Source: Microbacterium festucae (GTDB taxonomy: Bacteria > Actinomycetota > Actinomycetes > Actinomycetales > Microbacteriaceae). From it: a stretch of DNA of 64,000 nucleotides. The notes below the pieces were generated by a model. That model saw only the letters and a list, made by a program, of their open reading frames with translations. It was not told the DNA's origin and made no database searches. The stretch lies in NCBI RefSeq assembly GCF_025421715.1, contig NZ_JAOEFC010000005.1, forward strand, positions 62,001 through 126,000. Direction: 5' to 3'. The position numbers were made by a program, and so were the translations under genes. Below, piece after piece: positions 15,633 to 23,656 of the stretch (its first letter is position 1; the number at the start of each line of letters is the position of its first letter).

Positions 15633-17018
15633 TCAGCGGGGCGCGGGGCCCCAGCCGTCGGGGCCGGCGGAGCCGGCGGGGTACTCCTCGAGCGGCACGT
15701 CGCCACGGGCCCAGGCGTCGCGCACCGGCTGGATGATGCGCCAGCACAGCTCGGCCGCGTCGCCGCGCACCGACAGCGTCGCATCCCCGTCGAGCATCGC
15801 CGCCAGCACCTCGACGTACGAGCGCTGCGCGCCCAGTCCGAGGTCGGCGCCGAGGGTCGCACGGTGCAGCGCGAACGGGTCGTCGCCGCCGTTGACGTCG
15901 ATCTCGACGTCGAGCCGGTCGGGGCCGAGCGAGAAGCGCAGCACCGCACCGGCATCCGCGCCCGCCGTCGCCGCGGTGAAGCCGACCGGCAGATGCCGCA
16001 CCGGGCGCAGACGCACCTCGATGGCCGTCACCGGGTCGCCGAGGGCCTTGCCCGAGCGCAGCGTGAAGGGCACGCCCGCCCAGCGCGCGGTGCGCACCTC
16101 GCAGGTGATCTGCGCGAGGGTCTCGGTCTGCCGCGACGGATCCACCCCGGGCTCGTCGACGTAGGAGGGCAGGTCTTGGCCGCCCGCGGTGCCGGCGGTG
16201 TAGCGGGCGCGATGCGAGGAGCGCACCGGGTTGTCGTCCCAGATGCGGGTGGCGCGCAGCACCGCGGCGGTGGCGTCGCGCACGTCGGCGTCGCCGAGGG
16301 TGGCGGGCGGCTCCATCGCCACGACGGCCAGCACCTGCAGCAGGTGGCTCTGGATCATGTCGATCATCGCGCCGGCGTGGTCGTAGTAGTCGGCGCGGCC
16401 CTCGAGCCCGAGCGTCTCGTCGAAGCGGATGTCGACGGATGCGACGTGCTCGGCCGACCACACCGGCTCGAACAGCCGGTTGGCGAAGCGCACCCCGAGC
16501 ACGTTCAGCACCGTCGACCGGCCGAGGAAGTGGTCGACGCGGAACACCTGCGACTCGGGCAGCAGAGCGCGCACGACCGCGTTGAGCTCGCGTGCGCTGT
16601 CCTCGTCGTCGCCGAACGGCTTCTCGAGGGCGAGGATCGTGCCGTCGGGGAGGTCGGCGGGCCGCAGCGCCGCGCAGGCGGATGCCGCGACGGCGGGCGG
16701 CACCGCGAAGTACAGCACGAGGCGCCCCTCGGGCACCTGGTCGATGATGGCCCGCAGGCCCTTCGCGGTGCCCGCATCGCCGACGATGAACGGCGTCGAC
16801 ACGACCGCGCCGAGCGCCTCGTCGGCGTCCGCGGCCCGGAAGGCGGTGCGCACCCGGCCCCGCCACTGCGTGTCGCTGAGCGCGGTGCGCCCCGCCCCCA
16901 CCACGTGCACGCGGCGATCGGGCTGCCCGCGCAGCAGCTCGCCGAGGGCGGGCAGGAGCAGGCGGGAGGTGAGGTCTCCGCTGGCTCCGATGATGAGCAG
17001 CGTCGTGGGTTCGGCCAT
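15633..17018 (-). CDS. zwf: glucose-6-phosphate dehydrogenase
   Basis: Oxidises glucose-6-phosphate to 6-phosphogluconolactone in the pentose phosphate pathway. The 461 residues have the nucleotide loop GASGDLTSRLLLPAL at the N-terminus, EKPFGDD, and the active-site block RVDHFLGRSTVLN. The canonical form is R-I-D-H-Y-L-G-K-E, so the catalytic-site Lys is Arg here; the His is kept. This looks like the shorter actinobacterial paralogue, and it is not in the usual tkt-tal-zwf-opcA cluster. The start is the ATG at 17018. It is divergent from the GH15 gene, 50 bp apart. Confidence 0.88.
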   Translation of the reverse strand: MAEPTTLLIIGASGDLTSRLLLPALGELLRGQPDRRVHVVGAGRTALSDTQWRGRVRTAFRAADADEALGAVVSTPFIVGDAGTAKGLRAIIDQVPEGRLVLYFAVPPAVAASACAALRPADLPDGTILALEKPFGDDEDSARELNAVVRALLPESQVFRVDHFLGRSTVLNVLGVRFANRLFEPVWSAEHVASVDIRFDETLGLEGRADYYDHAGAMIDMIQSHLLQVLAVVAMEPPATLGDADVRDATAAVLRATRIWDDNPVRSSHRARYTAGTAGGQDLPSYVDEPGVDPSRQTETLAQITCEVRTARWAGVPFTLRSGKALGDPVTAIEVRLRPVRHLPVGFTAATAGADAGAVLRFSLGPDRLDVEIDVNGGDDPFALHRATLGADLGLGAQRSYVEVLAAMLDGDATLSVRGDAAELCWRIIQPVRDAWARGDVPLEEYPAGSAGPDGWGPAPR

Positions 17019-17068
17019 GGCGGCCACGATAGCCGCCCTCCCCGGCCGCAGCCTGCGACAATCGCCTC

Positions 17069-18907
17069 GTGGCCCCTGTCGACGATGCCCCCGCCCCCAC
17101 CGCTGTCGGTGCCGGCGGTCCCGCCGACATCCAGGACTACGCGCTGCTGAGCGACTGCCGCACGGCCGCGCTGGTGTCGCGCAGCGGGTCGATCGACTGG
17201 CTGTGCGTGCCGCGCTTCGACTCCCCCTCGGTGTTCGGCGCACTGCTGGGCACCGAGGAGCAGGGCTCGTGGCAGCTGCGACCGACCGACGCCGCCGCCA
17301 CCGCGACGCGCGCCTACGACCGCGACACCTTCACCCTCGTGACCCGGTGGACCACCGCGACCGGCGTGGCCGAGGTGCACGACCTGCTGCCGGTCACCGA
17401 ACGGCATCCGGCCGCCGAAGCGCGCGTCGATCTCGTGCGCCGGGTGGTCGGCGTCTCGGGCACCGTGACCTTCACCCACCGGCTGCGGATGCGGTTCGAC
17501 TACGCCCGTGCCGTGCCGTGGGTGCGCCAGCACCGCGGCGGCGCCGCGCGCGAGCTCATCGCCATCGCCGGCCCTGACGCGCTGGTGCTGCGCGGCGTCG
17601 CCCTCGACCCCGTCGACCACGCGCACGCCGGCGAGGTGACCGTGGCCGCGGGCGAGACCTCGGATGCCGTGCTCACCTGGTACCCGTCGCACCACGAGCC
17701 GCCGGCGCCGCTCGATGTCGACCACGCCGCCGGGCACACCGCACGGTGGTGGCAGCGGTGGGCCGACCGCATCCAGACCCGCGAGGTGCACCGCGCGGAG
17801 GTGGTGCGCTCGCTGCTGGTGCTGCGGGCGCTCACCCACCGCGACACCGGCGGGATCGTCGCGGCGGCGACCACGTCGCTGCCGGAGCAGTTCGGCGGCT
17901 CCCGCAACTGGGACTACCGGTTCGTCTGGCTGCGCGACGCCGCCCTCACCCTGCAGGCGCTCGTCGCGCACGGGTTCCTGCACGTGGCCGACCACTGGCG
18001 CAGCTGGCTGCTGCGCGCGATCGCCGGCGACCCGTCGCAGATGCAGATCGTCTACGGCGTGGGCGGCGAGCGCGACCTGTTCGAGCGCGAGCTGACGAGC
18101 CTGCCCGGCTACCGCGGCGCCGCACCCGTGCGGGTGGGCAACGGCGCGGCCGGGCAGTACCAGGCCGACGTCATCGGCGAGGTGCTGGTGGCCCTGCACG
18201 CGGCGCGGGATGCCGGGCTGAAGGAGTCGGACTTCTCGTGGCCGCTCGAGCGCGCGCTGCTGACCCATGCGCTGGAGCGCATCGACGAACCCGACCAGGG
18301 CATCTGGGAGATCCGCGGCGAACCGCGCCTGTTCACGCACTCGCGCGTGATGATGTGGGCCGCGTTCGACCGCGGTGTGCGTGCGGTGCGCGAGAGCGGG
18401 CTCGGGGGCCCGGTGGAGCTGTGGGAGCAGGTGCGCGAACGCCTGCGCGCCGAGATCGACGCGCAGGGCGTGGGGGCCGGCGGGCATTTCACCCAGTCCT
18501 ACGGCTCTGACGAGGTGGATGCCGCGCTGCTGCTCATCCCCCGTGTGGGCTTCTGCGCGCCCGACGACCCGCGCATGCTCGCCACGGTGGCCGCCGTCGA
18601 GCGCACCCTGATCCGCGACGGTCTCGTGCACCGCTACCGCACGGCATCCGGGGTGGACGGGCTGGAGGGGACGGAGAACCCGTTCCTGGCGTGCTCGCTG
18701 TGGCTCGTGGAGCAGTACGCCGCCTCAGGCCGCACCGGCGACGCCCGCGAGCTGCTCGACCGCGTGTGCGCCCTGGCCAACGACGTGGGACTGCTCAGCG
18801 AGGAGTACGACACCCAGCACCGACGTCACGCCGGCAACACCCCGCAGGCGCTGTCGCACCTGGCCCTCGTCGGCGCCGCCGACGCCCTGCAGCGCGCCCT
18901 CGCCTGA
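17069..18907 (+). CDS. glycoside hydrolase family 15 protein (glucoamylase/trehalase-like)
   Basis: A 612-residue cytosolic protein with the bacterial GH15 layout. The N-terminal beta domain starts IQDYALLSDCRTAALVSRSGSIDWLC, and the (alpha/alpha)6 barrel follows. Typical blocks are GSRNWDYRFVWLRDAA, GIWEIRGEPRLFTHSRVM with the likely general acid Glu, and GTENPFLACSLWL with the second acid. Actinobacterial members include trehalases and glucoamylases. No signal peptide is seen, which favours an internal sugar such as trehalose. The GTG start follows GACAAT by 6 nt, so it is probably leaderless. A hairpin follows at 18909-18925. Confidence 0.87.
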   Translation: MAPVDDAPAPTAVGAGGPADIQDYALLSDCRTAALVSRSGSIDWLCVPRFDSPSVFGALLGTEEQGSWQLRPTDAAATATRAYDRDTFTLVTRWTTATGVAEVHDLLPVTERHPAAEARVDLVRRVVGVSGTVTFTHRLRMRFDYARAVPWVRQHRGGAARELIAIAGPDALVLRGVALDPVDHAHAGEVTVAAGETSDAVLTWYPSHHEPPAPLDVDHAAGHTARWWQRWADRIQTREVHRAEVVRSLLVLRALTHRDTGGIVAAATTSLPEQFGGSRNWDYRFVWLRDAALTLQALVAHGFLHVADHWRSWLLRAIAGDPSQMQIVYGVGGERDLFERELTSLPGYRGAAPVRVGNGAAGQYQADVIGEVLVALHAARDAGLKESDFSWPLERALLTHALERIDEPDQGIWEIRGEPRLFTHSRVMMWAAFDRGVRAVRESGLGGPVELWEQVRERLRAEIDAQGVGAGGHFTQSYGSDEVDAALLLIPRVGFCAPDDPRMLATVAAVERTLIRDGLVHRYRTASGVDGLEGTENPFLACSLWLVEQYAASGRTGDARELLDRVCALANDVGLLSEEYDTQHRRHAGNTPQALSHLALVGAADALQRALA

Positions 18908-18908
18908 C

Positions 18909-18925
18909 CGCCCCCTGCGGGGGCG
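18909..18925 (+). terminator. hairpin after GH15 gene
   Basis: CGCCCCC and GGGGGCG arms around a very short loop stand 2 bp after the stop, between two convergent genes. A second G-rich run follows. Confidence 0.5.
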
Positions 18926-18949
18926 CCGAGCGGGGGCGCGCCGCGGGGG

Positions 18950-19594
18950 TCACTCGCCGGCGAGACCGCCGAGCAGGTGGCCGAACGAGCGGCCCTCGCC
19001 GAGATAGTTGGCGGGGTCGAACGGGTCGGTGCTGCCGGCGGGCTCCCGGCGGGCGACCGCCTCGGCGAGCTCGCGCGCGCCGCGCTCGACGCGCGAAGAG
19101 AGCGGTGCGACCTCGTCGGCGTGGGCGCCCCAGTCCGCGGATGCCGCGAAGACGCCGGTCGAGACGGCCTCGGCGTGCAGGTAGGCGAACAGCGGGCGGA
19201 TCGCGTAGTCGATCGCCAGCGAATGCCGGGCGGTGCCGGCGTTCGCGCCGATCAGCACCGGCATCCCGGTGAGCGCGTCGGGGTCGAGCACGTCGATGAA
19301 CGACTTGAACAGGCCCGAGTAGCTCGTCGAGAAGATCGGCGTCACCGCGATGAGCGCGTCGGCCGAGACCACCGTGTTGATCGCGGTCTCGAGCGCGGGC
19401 GGCGCGAACCCGGTCAGCAGGTTGTTGGTGATGTCGTGCGCGAGGTCGCGCAGCTCGATCGTGTCGACGGATGCCGTGATGCCCTGCTCGGCCAGGTGCG
19501 CCACCGTCGCCGCGGCGAGGCGGTCGGCCAGCATCCGGGTCGACGACGGGTTGGACAGGCCCGCCGAGATGACGGCGATGCGACGGGCGGTCAT
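18950..19594 (-). CDS. CE1759-type NAD(P)H-dependent FMN reductase
   Basis: A 214-residue flavodoxin-fold reductase. It has ISAGLSNPSSTRMLADRL near the start (phosphate-binding Ser/Thr), VTPIFSTSYSGLFKSFID in the flavin site, and MPVLIGANAGTARHS. It would supply reduced FMN to the luciferase-like monooxygenase whose stop overlaps its start (ATGA at 19591-19594). The pair matches the CE1758-CE1759 unit of corynebacteria. Substrate unknown. Confidence 0.85.
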   Translation of the reverse strand: MTARRIAVISAGLSNPSSTRMLADRLAAATVAHLAEQGITASVDTIELRDLAHDITNNLLTGFAPPALETAINTVVSADALIAVTPIFSTSYSGLFKSFIDVLDPDALTGMPVLIGANAGTARHSLAIDYAIRPLFAYLHAEAVSTGVFAASADWGAHADEVAPLSSRVERGARELAEAVARREPAGSTDPFDPANYLGEGRSFGHLLGGLAGE

Positions 19595-20814
19595 CGCGCA
19601 CCGCCCAGACCGAACGCGGCGCCGGCGGCGACCGGGGCGTCCTGGTAGGGCGAGGGGCCCGACAGGTTGTCGCCGCGGTTGGCGCGCGGAGTGGCTTGGC
19701 GGGCGGGTCCGTCGCCGTAAGCGGCGCGCACGAGTCCGGCGTGGGTGGGCGCGTCGGGCACGGTGGCGGGGCGATCCTTCGCGAATTCCTTCCGCAGCAC
19801 CGGCACCACCTCGCCGCCCAGGAAGTCGAGCTGCTCGAGCACCGTCTTCAGCGGCAGGCCGGCGTGGTCCATGAGGAACAGCTGGCGCTGGTAGTCGCCG
19901 AAGAGCTCGCGCATGCCGGCGTAGCGGTCGATGACCTGCTGCGGCGAGCCGACGGTCAGCGGCGTCATCTCGCTGAAGTCCTCGAGCGCGGGGCCGTGAC
20001 CGTAGACGGGGGCGTTGTCGAAGTAGGGGCGGAACTGCGCGACGGCATCCTGCGAGTTCTTCGCCATGAACGCCTGTCCGCCGAGGCCGACGATCGCCGT
20101 CTCGGGCGCGCCGTGGCCGTAGTGCTCCCACCGCTGGCGGTACAGCGCGATGAGGCGCTGGTAGTGCTCGGCGGGCCAGAAGATGTTGTTGGCGAAGAAG
20201 CCGTCACCGTAGTAGGCGGCCTGCTCGGCGATCTCGGGGGTGCGGATCGACCCGTGCCACACGAACGGCGCGACGCCGTCGAGGGGACGCGGGGTGGAGG
20301 TGAAGCCCTGCAGGGGCGTGCGGAACTTGCCCTCCCAGTCCACGACGTCTTCGCGCCACAGCTTGTGCAGCAGGGCGTAGTTCTCGATCGCCAGCGGCAG
20401 CCCCTGGCGGATGTCCTTGCCGAACCACGGGTAGACCGGACCGGTGTTGCCGCGGCCGAGCATGATGTCGGTGCGGCCCTCCGAGACGTGCTGCAGCATC
20501 GCGAAGTCCTCGGCGATCTTCACCGGGTCGTTCGTGGTGATGAGGGTCGTCGCCGTCGACAGCACCAGGCGCTCGGTGCGCGCGGCGATGTAGGCGAGGG
20601 TGGTCGTCGGCGAGCTCGACCAGAACGGCGGGTTGTGGTGCTCTCCGAGGGCGAAGACGTCGAGTCCGACCTCTTCGGCGTGCACGGCGATCTCCACCGA
20701 GGCGCGGATGCGCTCGGCCTCGCTGGGCGTGTGACCCGTCGTGGGGTCCTGCGTGATGTCGCTGACGGTGAAGATGCCGAACTGCATCCCCGGCCAGGTG
20801 GTGTTCTCGCTCAC
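19591..20814 (-). CDS. CE1758-type FMN-dependent luciferase-like monooxygenase
   Basis: A 407-residue bacterial-luciferase-family (LLM) flavin monooxygenase. It shows MQFGIFTVSDI, the EEVGLDVFALGEHHNPPF block that lines the active site, and GRGNTGPVYPWFGKDI. It uses FMNH2 from the next gene and O2 to oxidise an unknown organic substrate. The start codon follows the ATTCA-AA-TGAAT palindrome by about 30 nt, so a repressor could control the unit. It is divergent from the latex-clearing-protein homologue across a shared 292-bp intergenic region. Confidence 0.85.
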   Translation of the reverse strand: MSENTTWPGMQFGIFTVSDITQDPTTGHTPSEAERIRASVEIAVHAEEVGLDVFALGEHHNPPFWSSSPTTTLAYIAARTERLVLSTATTLITTNDPVKIAEDFAMLQHVSEGRTDIMLGRGNTGPVYPWFGKDIRQGLPLAIENYALLHKLWREDVVDWEGKFRTPLQGFTSTPRPLDGVAPFVWHGSIRTPEIAEQAAYYGDGFFANNIFWPAEHYQRLIALYRQRWEHYGHGAPETAIVGLGGQAFMAKNSQDAVAQFRPYFDNAPVYGHGPALEDFSEMTPLTVGSPQQVIDRYAGMRELFGDYQRQLFLMDHAGLPLKTVLEQLDFLGGEVVPVLRKEFAKDRPATVPDAPTHAGLVRAAYGDGPARQATPRANRGDNLSGPSPYQDAPVAAGAAFGLGGAR

Positions 20815-20845
20815 GGTCTCTTCCGCTCTCCCGAATCCGTTGTCT

Positions 20846-20857
20846 ATTCAAATGAAT
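20846..20857. promoter_or_regulatory. palindromic operator upstream of monooxygenase unit
   Basis: ATTCA-AA-TGAAT is a perfect 5-bp dyad in an AT-rich island, unusual in this sequence. It lies 32 nt before the CE1758-type start. The form and size fit a MarR- or TetR-type operator; the regulator is not in the window. Confidence 0.5.
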
Positions 20858-20953
20858 GTACTCGATGGAACGTCGGCGCGCTCAGGATATTCCCGCCGCA
20901 TCCGGATGCCGTGACGCCCAGCCTGCGCCCACGACCGCCCCCGGTGAATCAAC

Positions 20954-21012
20954 GTTAACTACGCAGTTCGACGACAGCCCTTGTGCACGCCTGAAGGTCG
21001 CTCTATGTTAAC
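20954..21012. promoter_or_regulatory. paired GTTAAC sites upstream of lcp-like gene
   Basis: GTTAAC palindromes at 20954-20959 and 21007-21012, 53 bp apart, in an otherwise GC-rich intergenic region. They could be promoter or operator elements of the lcp-like gene. No -35/-10 pair is certain. Confidence 0.35.
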
Positions 21013-21106
21013 GGGCAATCACACACATCACCGGGCGGACTCCCCCGGACGCGCCTCGAGGATGAGCGCCGCGTCCGTCCGCCCCGCACAGGAAGCAGGT
21101 GGCAAC

Positions 21107-22336
21107 GTGGCCGAACTCACCAGACGCGGAGTGCTCACTCTGGGCGCCGCCCTCGGGCTCGCCGGAGCGACGCAGACCAGCACGGCGTGGTCGTGGTCCG
21201 GATCCCAGTCCGTGCTCGGGCCGGCTGCCGCCGCCCTCGGCGGCGGCTCGACCGTGGACCCGCAGTGGGTCTGGGACGACCAGATCGACGCGATCATGGC
21301 ATCCGTGATCCAGAACGGGCAGGTGCCCGCGGTCAACGCCGCCATCCTCCCCTGGGTCGACAACAGCGACCCACTGCCGACGGGACTGCCGCCCGAGCTG
21401 GCGAGCTTCCTGCAGGGGGCGGTCGCGCTGCCCGCGTGGGCCGACCGGGCGAAGCTGCGCCGCGCCGCCGACTTCAACCGCCGCAAAGACACCTACCTCT
21501 TCATGATCTACGGCATCGGCGGCGGCATCATGAGCACCGTCATCCCCCGCGAGGCGAAGTCGGTGTACTGGTCGAAGGGCGGCGCCGACATGCAGGACCG
21601 CGCCGCGAAGACGTTCTCGTTCGGCTACGACCTCAGCGACATCAACGCGTTCGAGCCGAACGGCCAGTTCCTCGTCACCTCGAACAAGACGCGCATGGTG
21701 CACTCGGCCGTGCGGCACTTCCTGCCGCAGTCGCCGTACTGGAAGGCGGTGGCCGACGAGACGATCCCGATCTCCAACCACGACATCCTGGTGACCTTCC
21801 ACTCCACCGGCACCTTCGCGCACAAGAAGCTCAAGGAGTGGGGCGTGCCGATGTCGGCCGCCGACCAGGATGCGTTCCTGCACTCGTGGCAGGTCGCCCT
21901 GCACATGCTGGGGGTGCGCGACGAGTACATCCCCGCCACGTGGGACGCCGCCCACGCGCAGTCGGCGCAGATCCTCACCCCGAAGCTCACCTGGACCCCC
22001 GAGGGGCAGGAGCTGGCCGAAGTGCTGCTCGGGCTCACCGCGCAGGTCGACCTCGGGGTCACCCGCGGCTTCCTCAACGAGTTCGTGCGCTACCAGCTGG
22101 GCGATCAGATCGGCGACTGGCTGGGCCTGCGCCGCGACCCGGTGTCGAAGGCGACCATCCGCAACGGCTGGCCGCTCTACATCAAGTTCCGCGAGGGACT
22201 GCTGCCGATCGCACCGGTCAGCTTCTACATCTTCGACCAGCTGCTGCGGGCGATCGCGATGGCCTTCCTCAACCGCGGCCAGTCGGGGCTGACGACGCCC
22301 ATCACGATCCCCGACATGAACCGTCCGGGCGTCTGA
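21107..22336 (+). CDS. lcp: latex clearing protein-like rubber oxygenase (DUF2236/MpaB family), Tat-exported
   Basis: A 409-residue heme b dioxygenase of the type that cleaves poly(cis-1,4-isoprene) outside the cell. From the GTG at 21107 the N-terminus is a Tat signal (TRRGVLTLGAALGLAGA, twin Arg at 6-7). The residues E149, R165, K168-T169, H199 and R203 fall one position after those described for Streptomyces K30 Lcp (as I recall: E148, R164, K167-T168, H198, R202), so the heme-binding set is complete. The ATGs at 21005 and 21062 are alternative starts. No oxiAB genes are adjacent. The physiological substrate might be another polyisoprenoid or hydrophobic compound. Confidence 0.78.
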   Translation: MAELTRRGVLTLGAALGLAGATQTSTAWSWSGSQSVLGPAAAALGGGSTVDPQWVWDDQIDAIMASVIQNGQVPAVNAAILPWVDNSDPLPTGLPPELASFLQGAVALPAWADRAKLRRAADFNRRKDTYLFMIYGIGGGIMSTVIPREAKSVYWSKGGADMQDRAAKTFSFGYDLSDINAFEPNGQFLVTSNKTRMVHSAVRHFLPQSPYWKAVADETIPISNHDILVTFHSTGTFAHKKLKEWGVPMSAADQDAFLHSWQVALHMLGVRDEYIPATWDAAHAQSAQILTPKLTWTPEGQELAEVLLGLTAQVDLGVTRGFLNEFVRYQLGDQIGDWLGLRRDPVSKATIRNGWPLYIKFREGLLPIAPVSFYIFDQLLRAIAMAFLNRGQSGLTTPITIPDMNRPGV

Positions 22337-22350
22337 CCGGCACACCCACG

Positions 22351-22393
22351 GGGGCGGATGCCGTCGGCGCGCGCGGCCGTCGGCATCCGCCCC
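22351..22393 (+). terminator. terminator between lcp-like and acyltransferase genes
   Basis: GGGGCGGATGCCG (22351-22363) pairs with CGGCATCCGCCCC (22381-22393), a perfect 13-bp stem with a 17-nt loop. It contains the recurrent GGATGCC/GGCATCC motif. No T-run. Confidence 0.7.
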
Positions 22394-22435
22394 ATGGCGT
22401 CGCGGTGCGCGCCCGCCGGTAGGGTGGCCTGCAGC

Positions 22436-23605
22436 ATGAGCACGCCCACCCCGCCCCGCACCGGTCCGGTCTCCACGGCCCCCAAGCGGCGTCGGGTGCC
22501 GCTGTGGGACAACGCCCGCTTCGCCTGCATCGCGCTGGTGGTGCTCGGGCACGCCGTCCAGCGGCTGACCTACGACTCCGACTTCGCGCTGGGCCTGTAC
22601 ATCCTGGTCTACGCGTTCCACATGCCCGCCTTCGCGCTCATCTCGGGCTACTTCTCGAAGTCGGACTCCCCCACCCGCACCCGGATGGCGCGTGTGATCA
22701 CCGACATCGTGCTGCCGTACCTCATCTTCGAGGGACTGTGGACGCTGACGAAGTGGCTCGTCGAGGGGCAGGCGACCCCCAACTTCACCCAGCCGTCGTG
22801 GACGCTGTGGTTCCTGCTCGCGCTGGCCATCTTCCGGCTGGTGCTGCCCTACCTCGCCCTGCTGCGGTGGCCGGTGGCGTGGACGGTGCTCATCTCGGTG
22901 CTCGTGGGGTACTGGGAGAACATCGACTCGACGCTGTCGCTGTCGCGCACCCTGGGACTGCTCCCCTTCTTCACCCTCGGCTGGTGGCTGGCCCACCACA
23001 AGGTGCTCGAGCGGCTCGACCTGCTGCGGCGGCGGCGCCTGTCGGTGCGGTTGGGCGCGGTGGCGCTGTTCGCCGTCGCCGGCTGGGCGGCGTGGTTCTT
23101 CGTCGACATCTGGCGCGACGTGAACCTGCGGGAGTGGCTGTTCTACGACGCCAGCTACAGCGACCTGGGCGGCCCGTGGTGGTCGGGGGCGGTGCGGCTG
23201 GCGCTGATGGCGGTGGCCCTGCTGCTGTCGGCCGCGTTCTTCGCCCTCGTGCCGCGCGGGTCGTACTGGTGGACCCACTTCGGGCAGTACACGATGTACG
23301 TCTACCTGCTGCACTCGTTCGTGCTGTACCCGTTCCGGGAGAACGGTCTGCTGCGGCACGCCGAGCCGACCTGGCTGTGGCTGCCGTCGGTGATCGCGGT
23401 GTCGGTGCTGATCGCCCTCGCACTGGCCACCTCGCCGGTGCGGCGGGTGTTCCGTCCGCTCGTCGAGCCGAGGCCCCGCTGGCTGTTCGCCGATGCCGGC
23501 CTCGCCGGGCGTGAGGGGCGCCGCAGCGACCCCACCGGCTCGAGGCGCAGCACCGAGCCGCCGCGCGCACCGCGGGACCGCGGCCCGGGCCCGGCATCCG
23601 AGTAA
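22436..23605 (+). CDS. acyltransferase family membrane protein (AT3-like)
   Basis: A 389-residue polytopic protein of the acyltransferase-3 type that moves acyl groups onto sugars or lipids across the membrane. It starts LWDNARFACIALVVLGHAVQRL, with the family R/H pair at the end of TM1, then has about ten hydrophobic segments (YLIFEGLWT, FLLALAIFRLVLP, PFFTLGWWLAHHK, TMYVYLLHSFV). The start is the ATG after TAGGGT (22420-22425). The C-terminal 50 residues are an Arg/Pro-rich tail. Substrate unknown. Confidence 0.85.
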   Translation: MSTPTPPRTGPVSTAPKRRRVPLWDNARFACIALVVLGHAVQRLTYDSDFALGLYILVYAFHMPAFALISGYFSKSDSPTRTRMARVITDIVLPYLIFEGLWTLTKWLVEGQATPNFTQPSWTLWFLLALAIFRLVLPYLALLRWPVAWTVLISVLVGYWENIDSTLSLSRTLGLLPFFTLGWWLAHHKVLERLDLLRRRRLSVRLGAVALFAVAGWAAWFFVDIWRDVNLREWLFYDASYSDLGGPWWSGAVRLALMAVALLLSAAFFALVPRGSYWWTHFGQYTMYVYLLHSFVLYPFRENGLLRHAEPTWLWLPSVIAVSVLIALALATSPVRRVFRPLVEPRPRWLFADAGLAGREGRRSDPTGSRRSTEPPRAPRDRGPGPASE

Positions 23606-23656
23606 CGCTCGGCAACAATCGCCCACGGCCCGCGCACCGCGCCTACCGTCGGGAGC

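Noticed and set aside
18950..20131. FMN reductase extended upstream to 20131
   Set aside because: The extra residues overlap the luciferase-like gene in another frame, and the 4-bp ATGA junction at 19591-19594 is the natural start.
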